64,000 bases of DNA from Candidatus Methanoperedentaceae archaeon. Lineage in GTDB: Archaea; Halobacteriota; Methanosarcinia; Methanosarcinales; Methanoperedenaceae. Location of the stretch: positions 1-64,000 of the forward strand of contig PQAS01000027.1 of assembly GCA_003104905.1 (NCBI GenBank), given 5' to 3'. Made by a program: the position numbers and the translations under genes. The notes below the pieces were generated by a model. The model was not told where the DNA came from. It saw only the letters and a program-made list of their open reading frames with translations, and searched no databases. Shown here one piece after another: positions 47,932 through 57,986 of the stretch (position 1 is its first letter; every line of letters starts with the position of its first letter).

Positions 47932-48423
47932 ATGAAAACCAAAAAAGAAAAGACAGAAATACCAGAAAATATCCCTATCATAACGCCAGAGATGATGGAA
48001 AAAACCGCTGTTGAGATAGCTAAAAGGCGGGCTGGCAGAAAACAATCAAAACTAAAGGGAATTAAGGATATCAAATGCTCATCATGCGGAAATGATACAA
48101 TGAGCTATGCTCAAGATTTAGCTTTTGATGTTGTTCTGACTGGCGAAAGAATAGTAATATCAAATCTTACAGGTTTAAAATGTTCGAAATGCGGTGAAGT
48201 AACCTTTGATGCAAATTCTACTAAAATTATAGAAAAATACACAGCAGATAGAGCTGGGGGAGGATACGAATTAAAGATATCCGCAGTGGGCGGAGGAAAG
48301 ATTGGAGTATATTTTCCAAAGGATATTCTCCGTGTTATGGAAATCAATAAAAGTGAAAAAGCTATTTTGACTCCGCTATCCAAACGTAAAATGATTATTG
48401 AATTGTTGAATTCTACAGAATAG
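47932..48423 (+). CDS. YgiT/MqsA-type zinc-finger antitoxin
   Basis: The 163-residue protein has CSSCGND and CSKCGEVTFDANSTK, the YgiT-type zinc finger, and a C-terminal AbrB-like strand region (GGKIGVYFPKDILRVMEI) instead of the more usual Xre helix-turn-helix. It probably neutralises the toxin and represses the operon. The exchange of DNA-binding domain is unusual for MqsA-like proteins. Confidence 0.68.
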   Translation: MKTKKEKTEIPENIPIITPEMMEKTAVEIAKRRAGRKQSKLKGIKDIKCSSCGNDTMSYAQDLAFDVVLTGERIVISNLTGLKCSKCGEVTFDANSTKIIEKYTADRAGGGYELKISAVGGGKIGVYFPKDILRVMEINKSEKAILTPLSKRKMIIELLNSTE

Positions 48424-48723
48424 ACTTCGATTTTAAAAAATACATTTTTCGCTCTTAATGCTGTTGCTGCTAAGTTGTTGAGGATTGTTTACTGGGTTCT
48501 GAAAAATAAAAAGGAGTATCAGATACAATTGAGTTAACTTCATGGTATATTGATGGGAGAACTTACCAGACATCTGATTAGTGAATACTATGGGATTATT
48601 TTTTATAAGTATGGTTTGTATTGATAATGTGCAACCAATGATTAACATGATAAAACCGCCGGAGGCGGCGCATCTGTTGGGGAACGTAATCTTGTTGTTG
48701 TATGGATTTATGACGCCATAGCC
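48424..48723. other. Intergenic region between antitoxin and scpB
   Basis: There is no supported gene in this 300-base convergent gap. A small hairpin CCGCC-GGA-GGCGG lies at 48656-48668 but has no T-tract. The 71-residue minus-strand frame looks random. Confidence 0.4.
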
Positions 48724-49818
48724 TTATTTGTTCCGATTTTCCAATCCCCCTAACACAGCATCATACCTCTGGCAAATCCTCTTCACAATATCCATCAGGG
48801 CATTCTTATGAGTGGGGATCAGAATATCAGCCTCCGAGCTTATCTCCTTCCCGTCACTCGATGTGCCATAATCAGGGGCTATCTTTACGCCATCCCCCGA
48901 TATCCCCAATCCCATTTCATTGGCCATACGCGATACCATTTCTGTTTGGGGCATGACTTTTGCAGTTATGAAGTTAGCTTTCTGGATATATTCATCTCTT
49001 AATTCCGTAATGTATTCGATGCTCTCCTTTGTTTTTCTCCGGGTGCCATATTCGGCAAGGATATTGATTGAGTTGATAAGATCTTCAAAAGTCGTTGCCT
49101 GGATCTCAATTATTCTCCCATCAAAATACTTACTTACTCTTTCCTTATATCCTTTTGAAATTACGAGAACACCCAGTTCATGTATGCGATCTAGCTCCTC
49201 TTCACCCGGTGCATACGGATTAATGACCCGGTATTCTGCTATGCCGCAAAGCTCCATCAAAGATTCATACATGGGACTTACCCCTATTCCCTGCTTTCCG
49301 AGCCACTTGTCAAGTCCCATTTTCTGCTCCCTGGCAAGTTCTATGATCTTTCTTTTTATGGCTTCAGGATCACCGGATTCGAGATTGAAATACTCGGCAA
49401 ACCTGGGTGTGGTTTGAAGAAGCCGTGTTCTTCCCTGCTGCGATGCCGATATGAATCCGCTTTCTTCAAGCTCCCTCACATGGTCATATGTCGCCGGGCC
49501 TCTCCTGTTAACAAGCTCTGCTACGGTTATGGGCTGATGATAGGCTATCATTGCAAGTGTCCGAAGCACCGGGGATCTTAGCTCTTTAGGCGCTATTGAC
49601 CGAACCTTCTGCGCAAATTCCGGTTTAACCTGCATTATGAACCTGCCATCCATTTCCTTTATCTCAATGGCGCTATCGCGGGCTATGTATTCATCTCTCA
49701 ATTCCTGGAGCATTTCCCGGATGTTCTTTCCTTTCACAATGTTCTTAAGCTGCCCGATATCAAGAGGCTCACCGGATGCAAAAAGCGCAGCTTCCAGGAT
49801 CTCTTTATCTCCGCTCAT
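48724..49818 (-). CDS. scpB: Condensin-like ScpB with long C-terminal extension
   Basis: The first 148 residues are standard ScpB: EILEAALFASGEPLDIGQL, RTLAMIAYHQPITVAELVNR, GPATYDHVRELEESGFI, two winged helices that bind kleisin. About 215 further residues follow, with PMYESLMELCGIAEYRVINP, YFDGRIIEIQATTFEDLINS and a helical end. Bacterial ScpB usually ends near 190-200 residues. The extension is not one I can name. ATG 49818 overlaps the scpA stop (ATGA). Confidence 0.85.
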   Translation of the reverse strand: MSGDKEILEAALFASGEPLDIGQLKNIVKGKNIREMLQELRDEYIARDSAIEIKEMDGRFIMQVKPEFAQKVRSIAPKELRSPVLRTLAMIAYHQPITVAELVNRRGPATYDHVRELEESGFISASQQGRTRLLQTTPRFAEYFNLESGDPEAIKRKIIELAREQKMGLDKWLGKQGIGVSPMYESLMELCGIAEYRVINPYAPGEEELDRIHELGVLVISKGYKERVSKYFDGRIIEIQATTFEDLINSINILAEYGTRRKTKESIEYITELRDEYIQKANFITAKVMPQTEMVSRMANEMGLGISGDGVKIAPDYGTSSDGKEISSEADILIPTHKNALMDIVKRICQRYDAVLGGLENRNK

Positions 49819-50501
49819 GATGCCGTCCTGCTTATGAAAAGTTCGCCGAAGAATTCTTCCTGTTCGATCCATATCTCCTTTTTTGTGGCAAGGAATAAAA
49901 TCGCAAGATAAGCCATTACAATTCCCGCCCTGTCAAGATTAGAAGAAATTTCTGAAAATTTAATTGATTTTTGTTTCTCCAATAATTCATCCAAGATATA
50001 CCTCATTTTCCCTATCCTGCTTTCAATATCTTCCTCATGGGCAACTGAAAGAACGTCCTCAAGTGTAGCCCTGATTTCATCCTTTTTATTCTCGACCCGA
50101 TTAAGCCTTTTCTTTTCAAATGCTTCCGCTCTCTTTAATTCGGTCAATAGTTCTTCAAGTGTTACAGGCCTTTTTGAATAACGGCGAAGAGGCATTGAAG
50201 GCACCGGATAATCACTTATTTCGAAATTATCTGACTCAAGATCAATCTCCTCAGGTGGTTCTTCTACTTCAACAAGTGCATTTGATTTCATGCGCAGCAA
50301 TATCGAAGCATAAAGGAGAGTTCGCCCTGACACTCGCAGGTCCATTTTCTCAAGCTCATCAACTCTCTTTAAGAATTTATCCGTAAGTTCGACAATATTG
50401 ATATTCCACGGGTCAATTTCCCTGTTCTTTGCCAGATTCACGAGAATTTCTATCGGCTCTTCAAGTATATCTTCGCCCGGATTCGCCTCGCCTTCATTCA
50501 T
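49815..50501 (-). CDS. scpA: Segregation and condensation protein ScpA (kleisin)
   Basis: The 228-residue kleisin starts EPIEILVNLAKNREIDPWNI and has LTDKFLKRVDELEKMDLRVS, then RMKSNALVE. It binds the SMC head and ScpB to hold chromosome loops. The C terminus (VMAYLAILFLATKKEIWIEQ) is the winged-helix part. No smc gene lies in the window. It directly precedes scpB. Confidence 0.92.
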   Translation of the reverse strand: MNEGEANPGEDILEEPIEILVNLAKNREIDPWNINIVELTDKFLKRVDELEKMDLRVSGRTLLYASILLRMKSNALVEVEEPPEEIDLESDNFEISDYPVPSMPLRRYSKRPVTLEELLTELKRAEAFEKKRLNRVENKKDEIRATLEDVLSVAHEEDIESRIGKMRYILDELLEKQKSIKFSEISSNLDRAGIVMAYLAILFLATKKEIWIEQEEFFGELFISRTAS

Positions 50502-50542
50502 ATTCTGATGATAATAAGCATATAAAGCACATAAGCATTTTG

Positions 50543-51472
50543 TTAGATCAATGTTTTTCCGCCATCTTTCGACAACAATACAACACGGCTTCCACTGGAA
50601 TCATCCGCAATGCAATAATCAAGCACTTTTGCCACTTTTCGTGAAAAATCAAGTACCTCTTCATGCGAAGGCATGCTTTCCCTCAAAAGGCGTTTTCTTG
50701 AAAAACCAAGATGCATATACGCTTTCAATTCAACATAATCAGGTTGTGCAAGTTCTATAAGCCGCGCATAACCTTCCGGATCTATAATATTCACACCTTT
50801 AGTCAACGTTATCCTGATAGCAGTTCTTGTAGACGAACCTTTCAAAATTTCAAGTGATCTTTGGATGTTTTCCCAGCTGTTCCCAAGTGGGGAACATGCT
50901 TTTTCATAGATAGATTCATCGGGGGCATTCAGGCTTATATAAAGCTGTGTCGGCCTTATTTTTTCTGTCATTTCGGGATTTGTGCCGTTTGTGACCACAA
51001 AAGTGGTCATGTCCCTTTTGTGGAACTCCTCAATAAGTTCGGGAAGATAGGGATACAATGTTGGCTCACCTGATAACGAAATCGCCACATGTTTGGGGGA
51101 AAATGCTTCTTTCCACCTTGTCTTATCCATGAATTCAGAACCCCCATAACCTGAAATAAGCCTTTTGTGTTCCATAAGGACATCATTCACGATCCGGTCA
51201 GGTGAATCCCATACAGTGGGTATCTCAACGGGCACTTCCACAGCTCTCCAGCAGTGAAGGCACCTGTGATTGCACACAAGTGTGGGGGTCATCTGTATGC
51301 ACCGGTGGGAAGTCATTCCGTAGAACTTTGATTTGTAGCATGCTCCTGTATTGCGTATGCTCCTGTTGAGCCACAGGCATGTTTTTACGGCGCTATGGGT
51401 TCCAGCGAGGTGATAACCGTGTTTTTTCAGGAGTGATCGTGTGGTTTCCGGTAACGAAGTTGTTTCTTTCAT
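50543..51472 (-). CDS. taw1: 4-demethylwyosine synthase (TYW1 family)
   Basis: This 309-residue radical-SAM enzyme builds the tricyclic wyosine base from m1G37 of tRNA-Phe, using pyruvate. The first cluster is at Cys67, 71 and 74 (CNHRCLHC); a second cluster is likely at Cys32, 45 and 58. ISLSGEPTLYPYLPELI is characteristic. I begin at ATG 51472; the longer start at 51544 would come from the DNA of a TnpB remnant. The GGAGGA before it is somewhat distant. Confidence 0.93.
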   Translation of the reverse strand: MKETTSLPETTRSLLKKHGYHLAGTHSAVKTCLWLNRSIRNTGACYKSKFYGMTSHRCIQMTPTLVCNHRCLHCWRAVEVPVEIPTVWDSPDRIVNDVLMEHKRLISGYGGSEFMDKTRWKEAFSPKHVAISLSGEPTLYPYLPELIEEFHKRDMTTFVVTNGTNPEMTEKIRPTQLYISLNAPDESIYEKACSPLGNSWENIQRSLEILKGSSTRTAIRITLTKGVNIIDPEGYARLIELAQPDYVELKAYMHLGFSRKRLLRESMPSHEEVLDFSRKVAKVLDYCIADDSSGSRVVLLSKDGGKTLI

Positions 51473-51496
51473 TTTGTCAAATTCACTTTCCTCCGT

Positions 51497-51756
51497 GGGG
51501 CGCAGGGGTAGCGGGTGTGCCTCTTGTATTCGTGACTGCGGCATACACGTCCAAGACCTGTCCAGTGTGCAACCATATCAGTAAGAGAAACAGACCAACT
51601 AGAGATTCGTTCAGATGTGGTCAGTGTGGGTTCGCTAGCTCCGCTGACCATGTTGAAGCTATTGCTTTTAAGGGCGAAGTAATCCGCCCTATTGTTTCGA
51701 GGATGTTTTTTGATTTGAACCATGTTCAGCCTCAGTTACAAGGCTCTGGGCTTTAG
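51497..51756 (+). pseudogene. C-terminal remnant of TnpB with right-end hairpin
   Basis: One plus-strand frame reads AGVPLVFVTAAYTSKTCPVC, then SKRNRPTRDSFRCGQCGF and SADHVEAIAF. This is the end of a TnpB protein including the zinc ribbon and the last RuvC Asp. The N-terminal 300 or so residues are absent. The hairpin at 51744-51763 marks the element end. It lies head to head with taw1 and only about 25 bases from its start codon. Confidence 0.78.
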
Positions 51757-51763
51757 CCCAGAG
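51744..51763 (+). repeat. Right-end hairpin of the TnpB remnant
   Basis: CTCTGGGC-TTTA-GCCCAGAG is a perfect 8-bp stem with a 4-base loop overlapping the stop codon of the remnant, followed by TTGATTAC. It mirrors the end of the intact element near 18.8 kb and could still be part of an omega-RNA. Confidence 0.65.
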
Positions 51764-51869
51764 TTGATTACTATCCTGCATTAAATTAGCATCAATAAAT
51801 AGATTCACATAACAAAAAGTTATTATATGGAAATAGCATCAATTGAAGAAAACCTTTTGAGGTAATTAA

Positions 51870-53066
51870 ATGGCAAGAAATATACGTGTGGAAAAAATTA
51901 CACAGACACCGATCGAGAAGCAGGAGATTGAAATCGTTGAGAGAAAAGGTGTAGGACACCCCGACAGCATGGCTGACGGCTTTGCGGAAGCTGTAAGCCG
52001 GGCTCTCTGCAATGAATATTTAAAAAAATGCAAAACGATACTTCATCATAATACAGACCAGGTAGAAGTCGTAGCAGGCCGCTCCAATCCTGAATATAAA
52101 GGGGGAGAATTGATATCACCCATCTATGTTTTACTTGTAGGAAGGGCAACGAAAGAATTTAAGGATGTAAAAATAGCCGCTGATACTACGGCTGTAAGAG
52201 CTGCAAAACAATACCTGAAGACTACACTTCCGGATATTGATTCGGAACATGATATTATCATAGACTGTAAACTGGGCACAGGCTCAACTGATCTTCAGAG
52301 TGTTTTCAAACGGGGAAAAGCGCCAATGGCTAATGATACTTCCTTTGGTGTGGGTCATGCTCCCTTTTCTGAAGTTGAGCAGATAGTTTACAATACCGAA
52401 CGAAATATGGTCCTGAATTTCAAGAAGATTCTTCCTGCCATCGGGACAGATATCAAAGTAATGGGTATGAGGAAGAATGAAAAAATAACACTCACAGTTG
52501 CATGTGCCATGATAGGTAAATATGTAGATGATCAGTCACATTATTTCAATATAAAGGAAGAGCTTCGAAACAAAATATGTGACCTTGCTGTAGAATACAC
52601 CGACCGGGAAGTAGAAGTTTTCATCAATACGGGTGATGATGAAACAACAGGCTCGGTTTACCTGACAGTTACAGGAACATCAGCTGAAATGGGTGATGAC
52701 GGCTCCGTCGGGCGCGGGAACAGGTGCAACGGCCTGATAACTCCCAACAGACCAATGAGCATGGAAGCCACAAGCGGGAAAAATCCCATAAACCATGTTG
52801 GAAAACTGTACAACCTTCTTTCTAACCAGATAGCGAAGGATATTGCAGCAAATGTTTCAGGGATCGAAGACGTTTATATCAGAATACTTTCCCAGATCGG
52901 ACATCCCATTGATGAACCGCTGATAGCGAGCGCCCAGGTAATACCGCAAGACGGCGCCAATATGAAAGATATCAAATCCGAATCCGAGGCAATCATCGAT
53001 AAATGGCTGGCTGATATCACAAAGATAACCGAGATGACTACACGGGGAGAGCTGGAAACTTTCTAG
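51870..53066 (+). CDS. metK: Archaeal S-adenosylmethionine synthetase
   Basis: The 398-residue archaeal-type enzyme makes AdoMet from Met and [23 protein letters not shown] carries the ATP His-Asp motif, [20 protein letters not shown] and [15 protein letters not shown] the phosphate loops, and [11 protein letters not shown] the end. It starts after GAGGT with a TATA-like TTATTATATGG about 45 bases before. It serves the many SAM enzymes in the window (taw1, the methyltransferase). Its stop overlaps that of yjbQ on the other strand (CTAG). Confidence 0.96.
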   Translation: MARNIRVEKITQTPIEKQEIEIVERKGVGHPDSMADGFAEAVSRALCNEYLKKCKTILHHNTDQVEVVAGRSNPEYKGGELISPIYVLLVGRATKEFKDVKIAADTTAVRAAKQYLKTTLPDIDSEHDIIIDCKLGTGSTDLQSVFKRGKAPMANDTSFGVGHAPFSEVEQIVYNTERNMVLNFKKILPAIGTDIKVMGMRKNEKITLTVACAMIGKYVDDQSHYFNIKEELRNKICDLAVEYTDREVEVFINTGDDETTGSVYLTVTGTSAEMGDDGSVGRGNRCNGLITPNRPMSMEATSGKNPINHVGKLYNLLSNQIAKDIAANVSGIEDVYIRILSQIGHPIDEPLIASAQVIPQDGANMKDIKSESEAIIDKWLADITKITEMTTRGELETF

Positions 53067-53461
53067 CTTTCCAATATTTTTATATCTATACTGCGTTTGC
53101 GGGGGCCGTCAAGTTCAACAAAAAATATGCTCTGCCATGTGCCAAGCACCATGTGTCCATCTTCTACAGGTACCGTTTCACTCATTCCCAGAAGCACGGC
53201 GCGAAGGTGTGAGTGTGCATTATTATCAATTTGATTGTGTGTGTAGCTTTCATTTTCCGGAATAAGTTTTTCTAACATATCCAGTATATCATTCTTAAGA
53301 CCGCGTTCATTCTCATTGATCATTATGCTGCCTGTGCTGTGGCGCGTGGAGATGACGCAAATACCATCTTTTATTCCGTGTTCTTTTACGACAGCCCGGA
53401 CGCGGTCGGTTATATCAATGAATTCGGTTTGGGTTGTGGTCTGGATATCCATGGTTCTCAT
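53063..53461 (-). CDS. yjbQ: YjbQ/UPF0047 family protein
   Basis: The 132-residue protein matches UPF0047: VISTRHSTGSIMINENERGL, NAHSHLRAVLLG (metal-binding His) and GTWQSIFFVELDGPRKR. Members have weak thiamine phosphate synthase activity in some reports, but the native role is unsettled. It follows the dTMP kinase by 4 bases, an accidental-looking but cotranscribed pair. Confidence 0.9.
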   Translation of the reverse strand: MRTMDIQTTTQTEFIDITDRVRAVVKEHGIKDGICVISTRHSTGSIMINENERGLKNDILDMLEKLIPENESYTHNQIDNNAHSHLRAVLLGMSETVPVEDGHMVLGTWQSIFFVELDGPRKRSIDIKILES

Positions 53462-53465
53462 CCTT

Positions 53466-54101
53466 TCACTTCAGTTTAATTATATAGCTATCTAATATAT
53501 GTTGTATCTCTTCTTCTATTTTATTTAGATCCCGATCACCATCTATTTTAATCCATTTTTTAGATAATATTTCTTCGCTGTGCATTTTTTCATATATGTT
53601 ATCTACTTTTTCCAATAATTCCATGTCTTTTTCATGCCTGTCCAGAGATCTTTTTTGGTTGAATTTTCTTTTTAATGCCAATCCTGGTGGGATCTGTATG
53701 AATAAAGTCAGATCGGGTTCAATAACATCCATTGTCCTGATTATTGTCACTGCGCTTTGAAAATCAAAACCCTTGGCACATTGAAATGCAAGATTGGAAG
53801 AAAAATATCTATCCATAACTACGATATTTCCTTTTTTTAAGATATGATATATTTTATCCTGATCCTTTAATATATCTATAAAATATGTAAAAAATTGTTC
53901 ATTTATATTGAGTTCGATCTTATGATGAAGATATTCTTCAATAATTTTGCCCCATATGCTGGAATAATCAGGATATTCAAATTGTATTACCTCATATTCC
54001 AGCGATTCCAGGTATTTTTTCGTAAATGAACATAAAGTGCGTTTTCCTGCCCCATCAATGCCTTCGATAGCTATTAAAAATCCATTCTTCACTCTGATCA
54101 C
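53466..54101 (-). CDS. tmk: Thymidylate kinase (dTMP kinase)
   Basis: The 211-residue protein has the P-loop EGIDGAGKRTLCSF, the DRYFSSNLAFQ motif of the dTMP kinase DR(Y/H) loop, and DLTLFIQIPPGLALKR. It phosphorylates dTMP to dTDP. The lid region contains KRKFNQKRSLDRHE. The C terminus is Lys/Ile-rich and the codons are more AT-rich than in neighbours, so it may be a later arrival. It cotranscribes with yjbQ. Confidence 0.9.
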   Translation of the reverse strand: MIRVKNGFLIAIEGIDGAGKRTLCSFTKKYLESLEYEVIQFEYPDYSSIWGKIIEEYLHHKIELNINEQFFTYFIDILKDQDKIYHILKKGNIVVMDRYFSSNLAFQCAKGFDFQSAVTIIRTMDVIEPDLTLFIQIPPGLALKRKFNQKRSLDRHEKDMELLEKVDNIYEKMHSEEILSKKWIKIDGDRDLNKIEEEIQHILDSYIIKLK

Positions 54102-54203
54102 TTATGTTAAAGTATTACATACCGTATTTAGATTTATCTATATTCAGCCGTGGGTGGCGGAGTTTAACATGAAATAATCTTAAATTCAAACGCTTGGATT
54201 AAA

Positions 54204-54211
54204 TTTATATA
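54204..54211 (+). promoter_or_regulatory. TATA box of amt-glnK
   Basis: TTTATATA lies about 55 bases before the amt ATG at 54266. Transcription would begin near 54235, leaving a short leader with GAGGT. Confidence 0.5.
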
Positions 54212-54265
54212 TAATTACCACTACAGTGTACTTCCGCTTAAATTATAGATTTGAGGTATCGATAT

Positions 54266-55594
54266 ATGAGAGAATTAAAAATACTAAGTTTCATTGCTCT
54301 TATTGCAGCTATCCTGGCAATACTACTTCCTTTGCCCGTTCTTGCCACTGAACCAGGCGATGCCGCCATTAACGGCGCAGATACCGTCTGGGTGCTCATA
54401 TCTGCCGCCCTGGTAATGCTCATGACCCCTGCAGTTGGTCTTTTTTACGGCGGCATGGTCCGGAAAAAAAATGTCCTTTCAATTATCACGCAAAGCTTCA
54501 TAGTTCTTGCGCTTATCAGCATCCAGTGGATACTATTTGGATTTAGTCTTGCTTTTGGCCATGACGCCGGTGGACATGGTCTTATCGGGGGACTCGGATG
54601 GATAGGACTAAACGGCGTGGGAGGGGCCCCAAATCCTGATTACGCTCCCACCATACCCGCATCGGTCTTTATGATATACCAGGGGATGTTCGCGATCATA
54701 ACCCCGGTACTGATCACGGGGGCTTTTGCAGACAGGATGAAATTCAGCACCTTCATTGTTTTTACTCTCATATGGACCACGATCGTATATGATCCGATAG
54801 CTCACTGGGTATGGGGAACCGGAGGATGGCTGCGGGAACTCGGTGCCCTTGATTTTGCCGGCGGCCTGGTCGTGCATATAAGCGCGGGGCTATCAGCGCT
54901 TGCGGCAGCTCTCATCATTGGAAAACGTCTTGGCTATAAGAGCGATAACATGGCGCCGCATAATGTACCTATGACAATTATGGGGGGAATCCTGCTCTGG
55001 TTCGGCTGGTTCGGATTCAATGCGGGAAGCGCGCTTTCTGTCGGAAGCCTTGCCGCAAATGCTTTCATCGTGACAAATACCTCCGCAGCCGCCGGCGCGA
55101 TCACATGGATGTTAGTTAGCTGGAAGCATGGAGGAAAACCCAATGCCCTTGGAATTGTTACGGGCGGGGTTGCAGGACTTGCCGCAATTACACCCGCATC
55201 AGGATATGTAGGGCCGCTTTCCGCAATTGTAATAGGAGGCGCAGCCGGAGTAATATGCTATTTTGCTATGCACTTAAAGAACAAGAAAACCATGATAGAC
55301 GATTCGCTTGACGTATTTGCATGCCATGGTGTGGGAAGTGCCTGGGGTATCATCGCTACAGGGATCTTTGCTTCGGTTGCGATTAATTCTGCCGGAGTAA
55401 ATGGCCTGGTATTCGGCGGCTATGATTTAATAAGATCCCAATTAATTGCAGTTGTCGTGACGGGTATTTATTCATTTGTGATTACCGTTATCATATTGAA
55501 GATTCTAAATTCAGCTATGGGTCTGCGTGTCCGGGATGATGAAGAAATAGAAGGTCTTGATATTACCCAGCATGGAGAGAAAGCATATGTTTAA
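54266..55594 (+). CDS. amt: Ammonium transporter
   Basis: The 442-residue protein has an N-terminal signal helix, then [20 protein letters not shown] and about eleven membrane helices. [20 protein letters not shown] carries the first pore His and [18 protein letters not shown] the second. It conducts ammonium into the cell. I use ATG 54266 after GAGGT; the TTG at 54251 is unlikely. glnK follows by 33 bases, giving the usual regulatory pair. Confidence 0.96.
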   Translation: MRELKILSFIALIAAILAILLPLPVLATEPGDAAINGADTVWVLISAALVMLMTPAVGLFYGGMVRKKNVLSIITQSFIVLALISIQWILFGFSLAFGHDAGGHGLIGGLGWIGLNGVGGAPNPDYAPTIPASVFMIYQGMFAIITPVLITGAFADRMKFSTFIVFTLIWTTIVYDPIAHWVWGTGGWLRELGALDFAGGLVVHISAGLSALAAALIIGKRLGYKSDNMAPHNVPMTIMGGILLWFGWFGFNAGSALSVGSLAANAFIVTNTSAAAGAITWMLVSWKHGGKPNALGIVTGGVAGLAAITPASGYVGPLSAIVIGGAAGVICYFAMHLKNKKTMIDDSLDVFACHGVGSAWGIIATGIFASVAINSAGVNGLVFGGYDLIRSQLIAVVVTGIYSFVITVIILKILNSAMGLRVRDDEEIEGLDITQHGEKAYV

Positions 55595-55606
55595 AAATCA
55601 GGATGA

Positions 55607-55966
<360 letters not shown>

Positions 55967-56056
55967 AAAGTTTGTGTCCATAGAACTTATATGAATGTTC
56001 ATTGAAGTTCTTAATTATAGGAAAAAGTAAAATTCGCATCATTTGGAGGTATTAAT

Positions 56057-56926
56057 ATGATTTTCTATAATAATTTTCAAAGAAAAGTGCGAAATATAAT
56101 TAAGAAAATCGAGAATGGAAGCATGAGCGAGTCCAATGTGTTATCTCTTTGTGAATTGCTTGAAGATCATCCGGATATGATACAGGAATCCATAGGGGCG
56201 CTTAACAACATATTAATCAAAGGTGACATAAAAGCATATAATTGCGCAATTTCAGCCTTGAGTAAGATATCTGAAAAATATATCGGATTTGAACATTATT
56301 CAATAGATGCAATAGTAAACTGCATGCATGAAAGGAAAAATGACCTTCGTGAAAATGGTTTGCTGAATATGCTCGAGATTCTTTCAAAAATCACCCAAAA
56401 ATATCCGGAAAGGATGAGAATTGCAGTACCTGAATTGTTTATCTGTCTTGAAAATACGAATCCGATAAATAGAGAGATGGCACATTTCATACTCAGCATC
56501 ATTGCAGCTGCCAATCATGAGTTTTTCAAAGGCCGCTCGAAGGAGATCATTCGTGTTCTAAATGGTTTGTACATTGATGAAAGAATATATGCTTGCAGGT
56601 TATTAAAACAACTTGCGGTAAATGATCAAACAATAGTCAAGGATACGCATGATCTATTGGAAGACTTGAGACTTAACCATCCTGATAGTAATTTACGTAC
56701 AGAAGCTGGATTCACGATGGATAAGTTAAAGGAAGCTATCACTGAGAAATCTTCCCGATCAAATAACCATCCACAGTTAACAAAACCCAGTGTGGTTGTA
56801 GCAAATAGGAAAACAACAATTTCTGATGATCTTTCCGAATTATCAGAGCTCATGGCCCCAAATAAAGAAGAGATGATTGACCTTCTTGAAGGAATGAATC
56901 TCAAGCACCTGATTATCAATCGGTGA
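56057..56926 (+). CDS. HEAT-repeat-like helical protein
   Basis: The 289-residue protein is a series of paired helices (LCELLEDHPDMIQESIGALN; AISALSKISEKYIGFEHYSI; LLNMLEILSKITQKYPER), the pattern of HEAT/ARM repeats. It ends with a disordered part and a short helix LSELSELMAPNKEEMIDLLE. Such proteins are scaffolds. GGAGGTATTAAT is a strong ribosome site. The partner is unknown. Confidence 0.7.
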   Translation: MIFYNNFQRKVRNIIKKIENGSMSESNVLSLCELLEDHPDMIQESIGALNNILIKGDIKAYNCAISALSKISEKYIGFEHYSIDAIVNCMHERKNDLRENGLLNMLEILSKITQKYPERMRIAVPELFICLENTNPINREMAHFILSIIAAANHEFFKGRSKEIIRVLNGLYIDERIYACRLLKQLAVNDQTIVKDTHDLLEDLRLNHPDSNLRTEAGFTMDKLKEAITEKSSRSNNHPQLTKPSVVVANRKTTISDDLSELSELMAPNKEEMIDLLEGMNLKHLIINR

Positions 56927-56993
56927 ACCACCAGGATGGGTTTACAAATCTAGATAAATTAAGAAAAAAAGAATCAGTATTGATAAATTGGAT

Positions 56994-57371
56994 TTATTCT
57001 TTTCCCAATTCCTTCAAACGCTCAACGTTTGCTTTTGCCTCCTCAACCACTTTTTTTTGCTGTTTCTCAAGTTGTGAGACTATATCTTTAAATCCAACTT
57101 TAAGCGAATATACCTTATATGGTCTTCCCTTCCCCGGCGTCTTCTCTTCCCGTTCATCAATCCAATCCCGTTCTTTTAACTGCCTCATTGCAATACTGAC
57201 TTCAGGCTGGCGTAATCTTGCCACTCTTTCAAGATCCACTGAGGTTGCCGAATTCATATTTTGAAGGTAGGTAAGACTCATTGCCACATTCCTTGTCATT
57301 CCCAGGGAAATAAGTATATCTGCAATTTCTTCATCTTTTTCATCAAGCTGTTTTATCTTAAGGGCTTTCAT
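56994..57371 (-). CDS. Winged-helix regulator with C-terminal coiled-coil
   Basis: The 125-residue protein has a MarR/ArsR-like winged helix: MTRNVAMSLTYLQNMNSATS, RQPEVSIAMRQLKERDWIDE, the recognition helix and wing. A C-terminal coiled-coil (VSQLEKQQKKVVEEAKANVE) is a dimer part. I recall it as an archaeal predicted regulator family with no known target. CTGGAG precedes the ATG. Confidence 0.8.
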   Translation of the reverse strand: MKALKIKQLDEKDEEIADILISLGMTRNVAMSLTYLQNMNSATSVDLERVARLRQPEVSIAMRQLKERDWIDEREEKTPGKGRPYKVYSLKVGFKDIVSQLEKQQKKVVEEAKANVERLKELGKE

Positions 57372-57449
57372 ATTGACTCCAGAAATATATTATGCCCTGG
57401 TATTATTTTAATCTTTCGATAAGAAAAATATCAAAGGATTTATTAAATC

Positions 57450-57986
57450 CTACAATCCCAATTCTGCTCTCTTCAAATCGCTCTTTTTCTTTTCTAGGAA
57501 CGAATAAACAGGGCCGTGGGCGCTGCCTTCAAGAAGCATATTGATACCTGCCCTGGCGACTGTATTCTGCTCAGGATACCCTATCAAACTTACCGTTTTT
57601 CCATAAACCGAGATATACGCGTTAGTCAGGCTCTCAAAAATCTCCCTGGTCTTGCCATCCTTCCCGATGAGTCTTCCCCTTATCCTCATAAGGTCTTTTT
57701 CTGTCCGTGCGATATTTGAAAGGTCTATCGATTCAAACATAAGAAGGTCATGGTCAAACAATTTCATGGCTTTCTCAGGACTAAAACCCCTTGCTATTGC
57801 CTGTACGACTTCCTTTGTCCGCATTCCCATAAGTGCATCCGTCGGGTTTGCTATCTCCACATTCCCGCTCTCGCTATCAATATTTAATGTTGCAGTGGAT
57901 TTTTCCTCTATGAGTTGTTTTGTCTGGCCTTTCGGGCCTACAAGCACCGCTATTCTTTCAAGCGGGATTTTAATATGCTCTGTCAT
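57450..57986 (-). CDS. KH-domain RNA-processing protein (Krr1/Dim2 type)
   Basis: The 178-residue protein has two KH domains: IPLERIAVLVGPKGQTKQLI first, and RIRGRLIGKDGKTREIFESL second, each with its GxxG loop. Relatives (Dim2/Pno1) help small-subunit rRNA maturation. It overlaps rio1 by 4 bases and follows it, the conserved aIF1A-rio1-KH order of archaea. Confidence 0.92.
   Translation of the reverse strand: MTEHIKIPLERIAVLVGPKGQTKQLIEEKSTATLNIDSESGNVEIANPTDALMGMRTKEVVQAIARGFSPEKAMKLFDHDLLMFESIDLSNIARTEKDLMRIRGRLIGKDGKTREIFESLTNAYISVYGKTVSLIGYPEQNTVARAGINMLLEGSAHGPVYSFLEKKKSDLKRAELGL

Noticed and set aside
48433-48648. 71-residue minus-strand frame
   Set aside because: AT-rich, no ribosome site, no family pattern.
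48656-48668. GC-rich hairpin as a terminator
   Set aside because: Five-pair stem with a 3-base loop but no T-tract on either strand.
51473-51544. N-terminal extension of Taw1
   Set aside because: The extra residues are encoded within the TnpB remnant and do not fit the family start.
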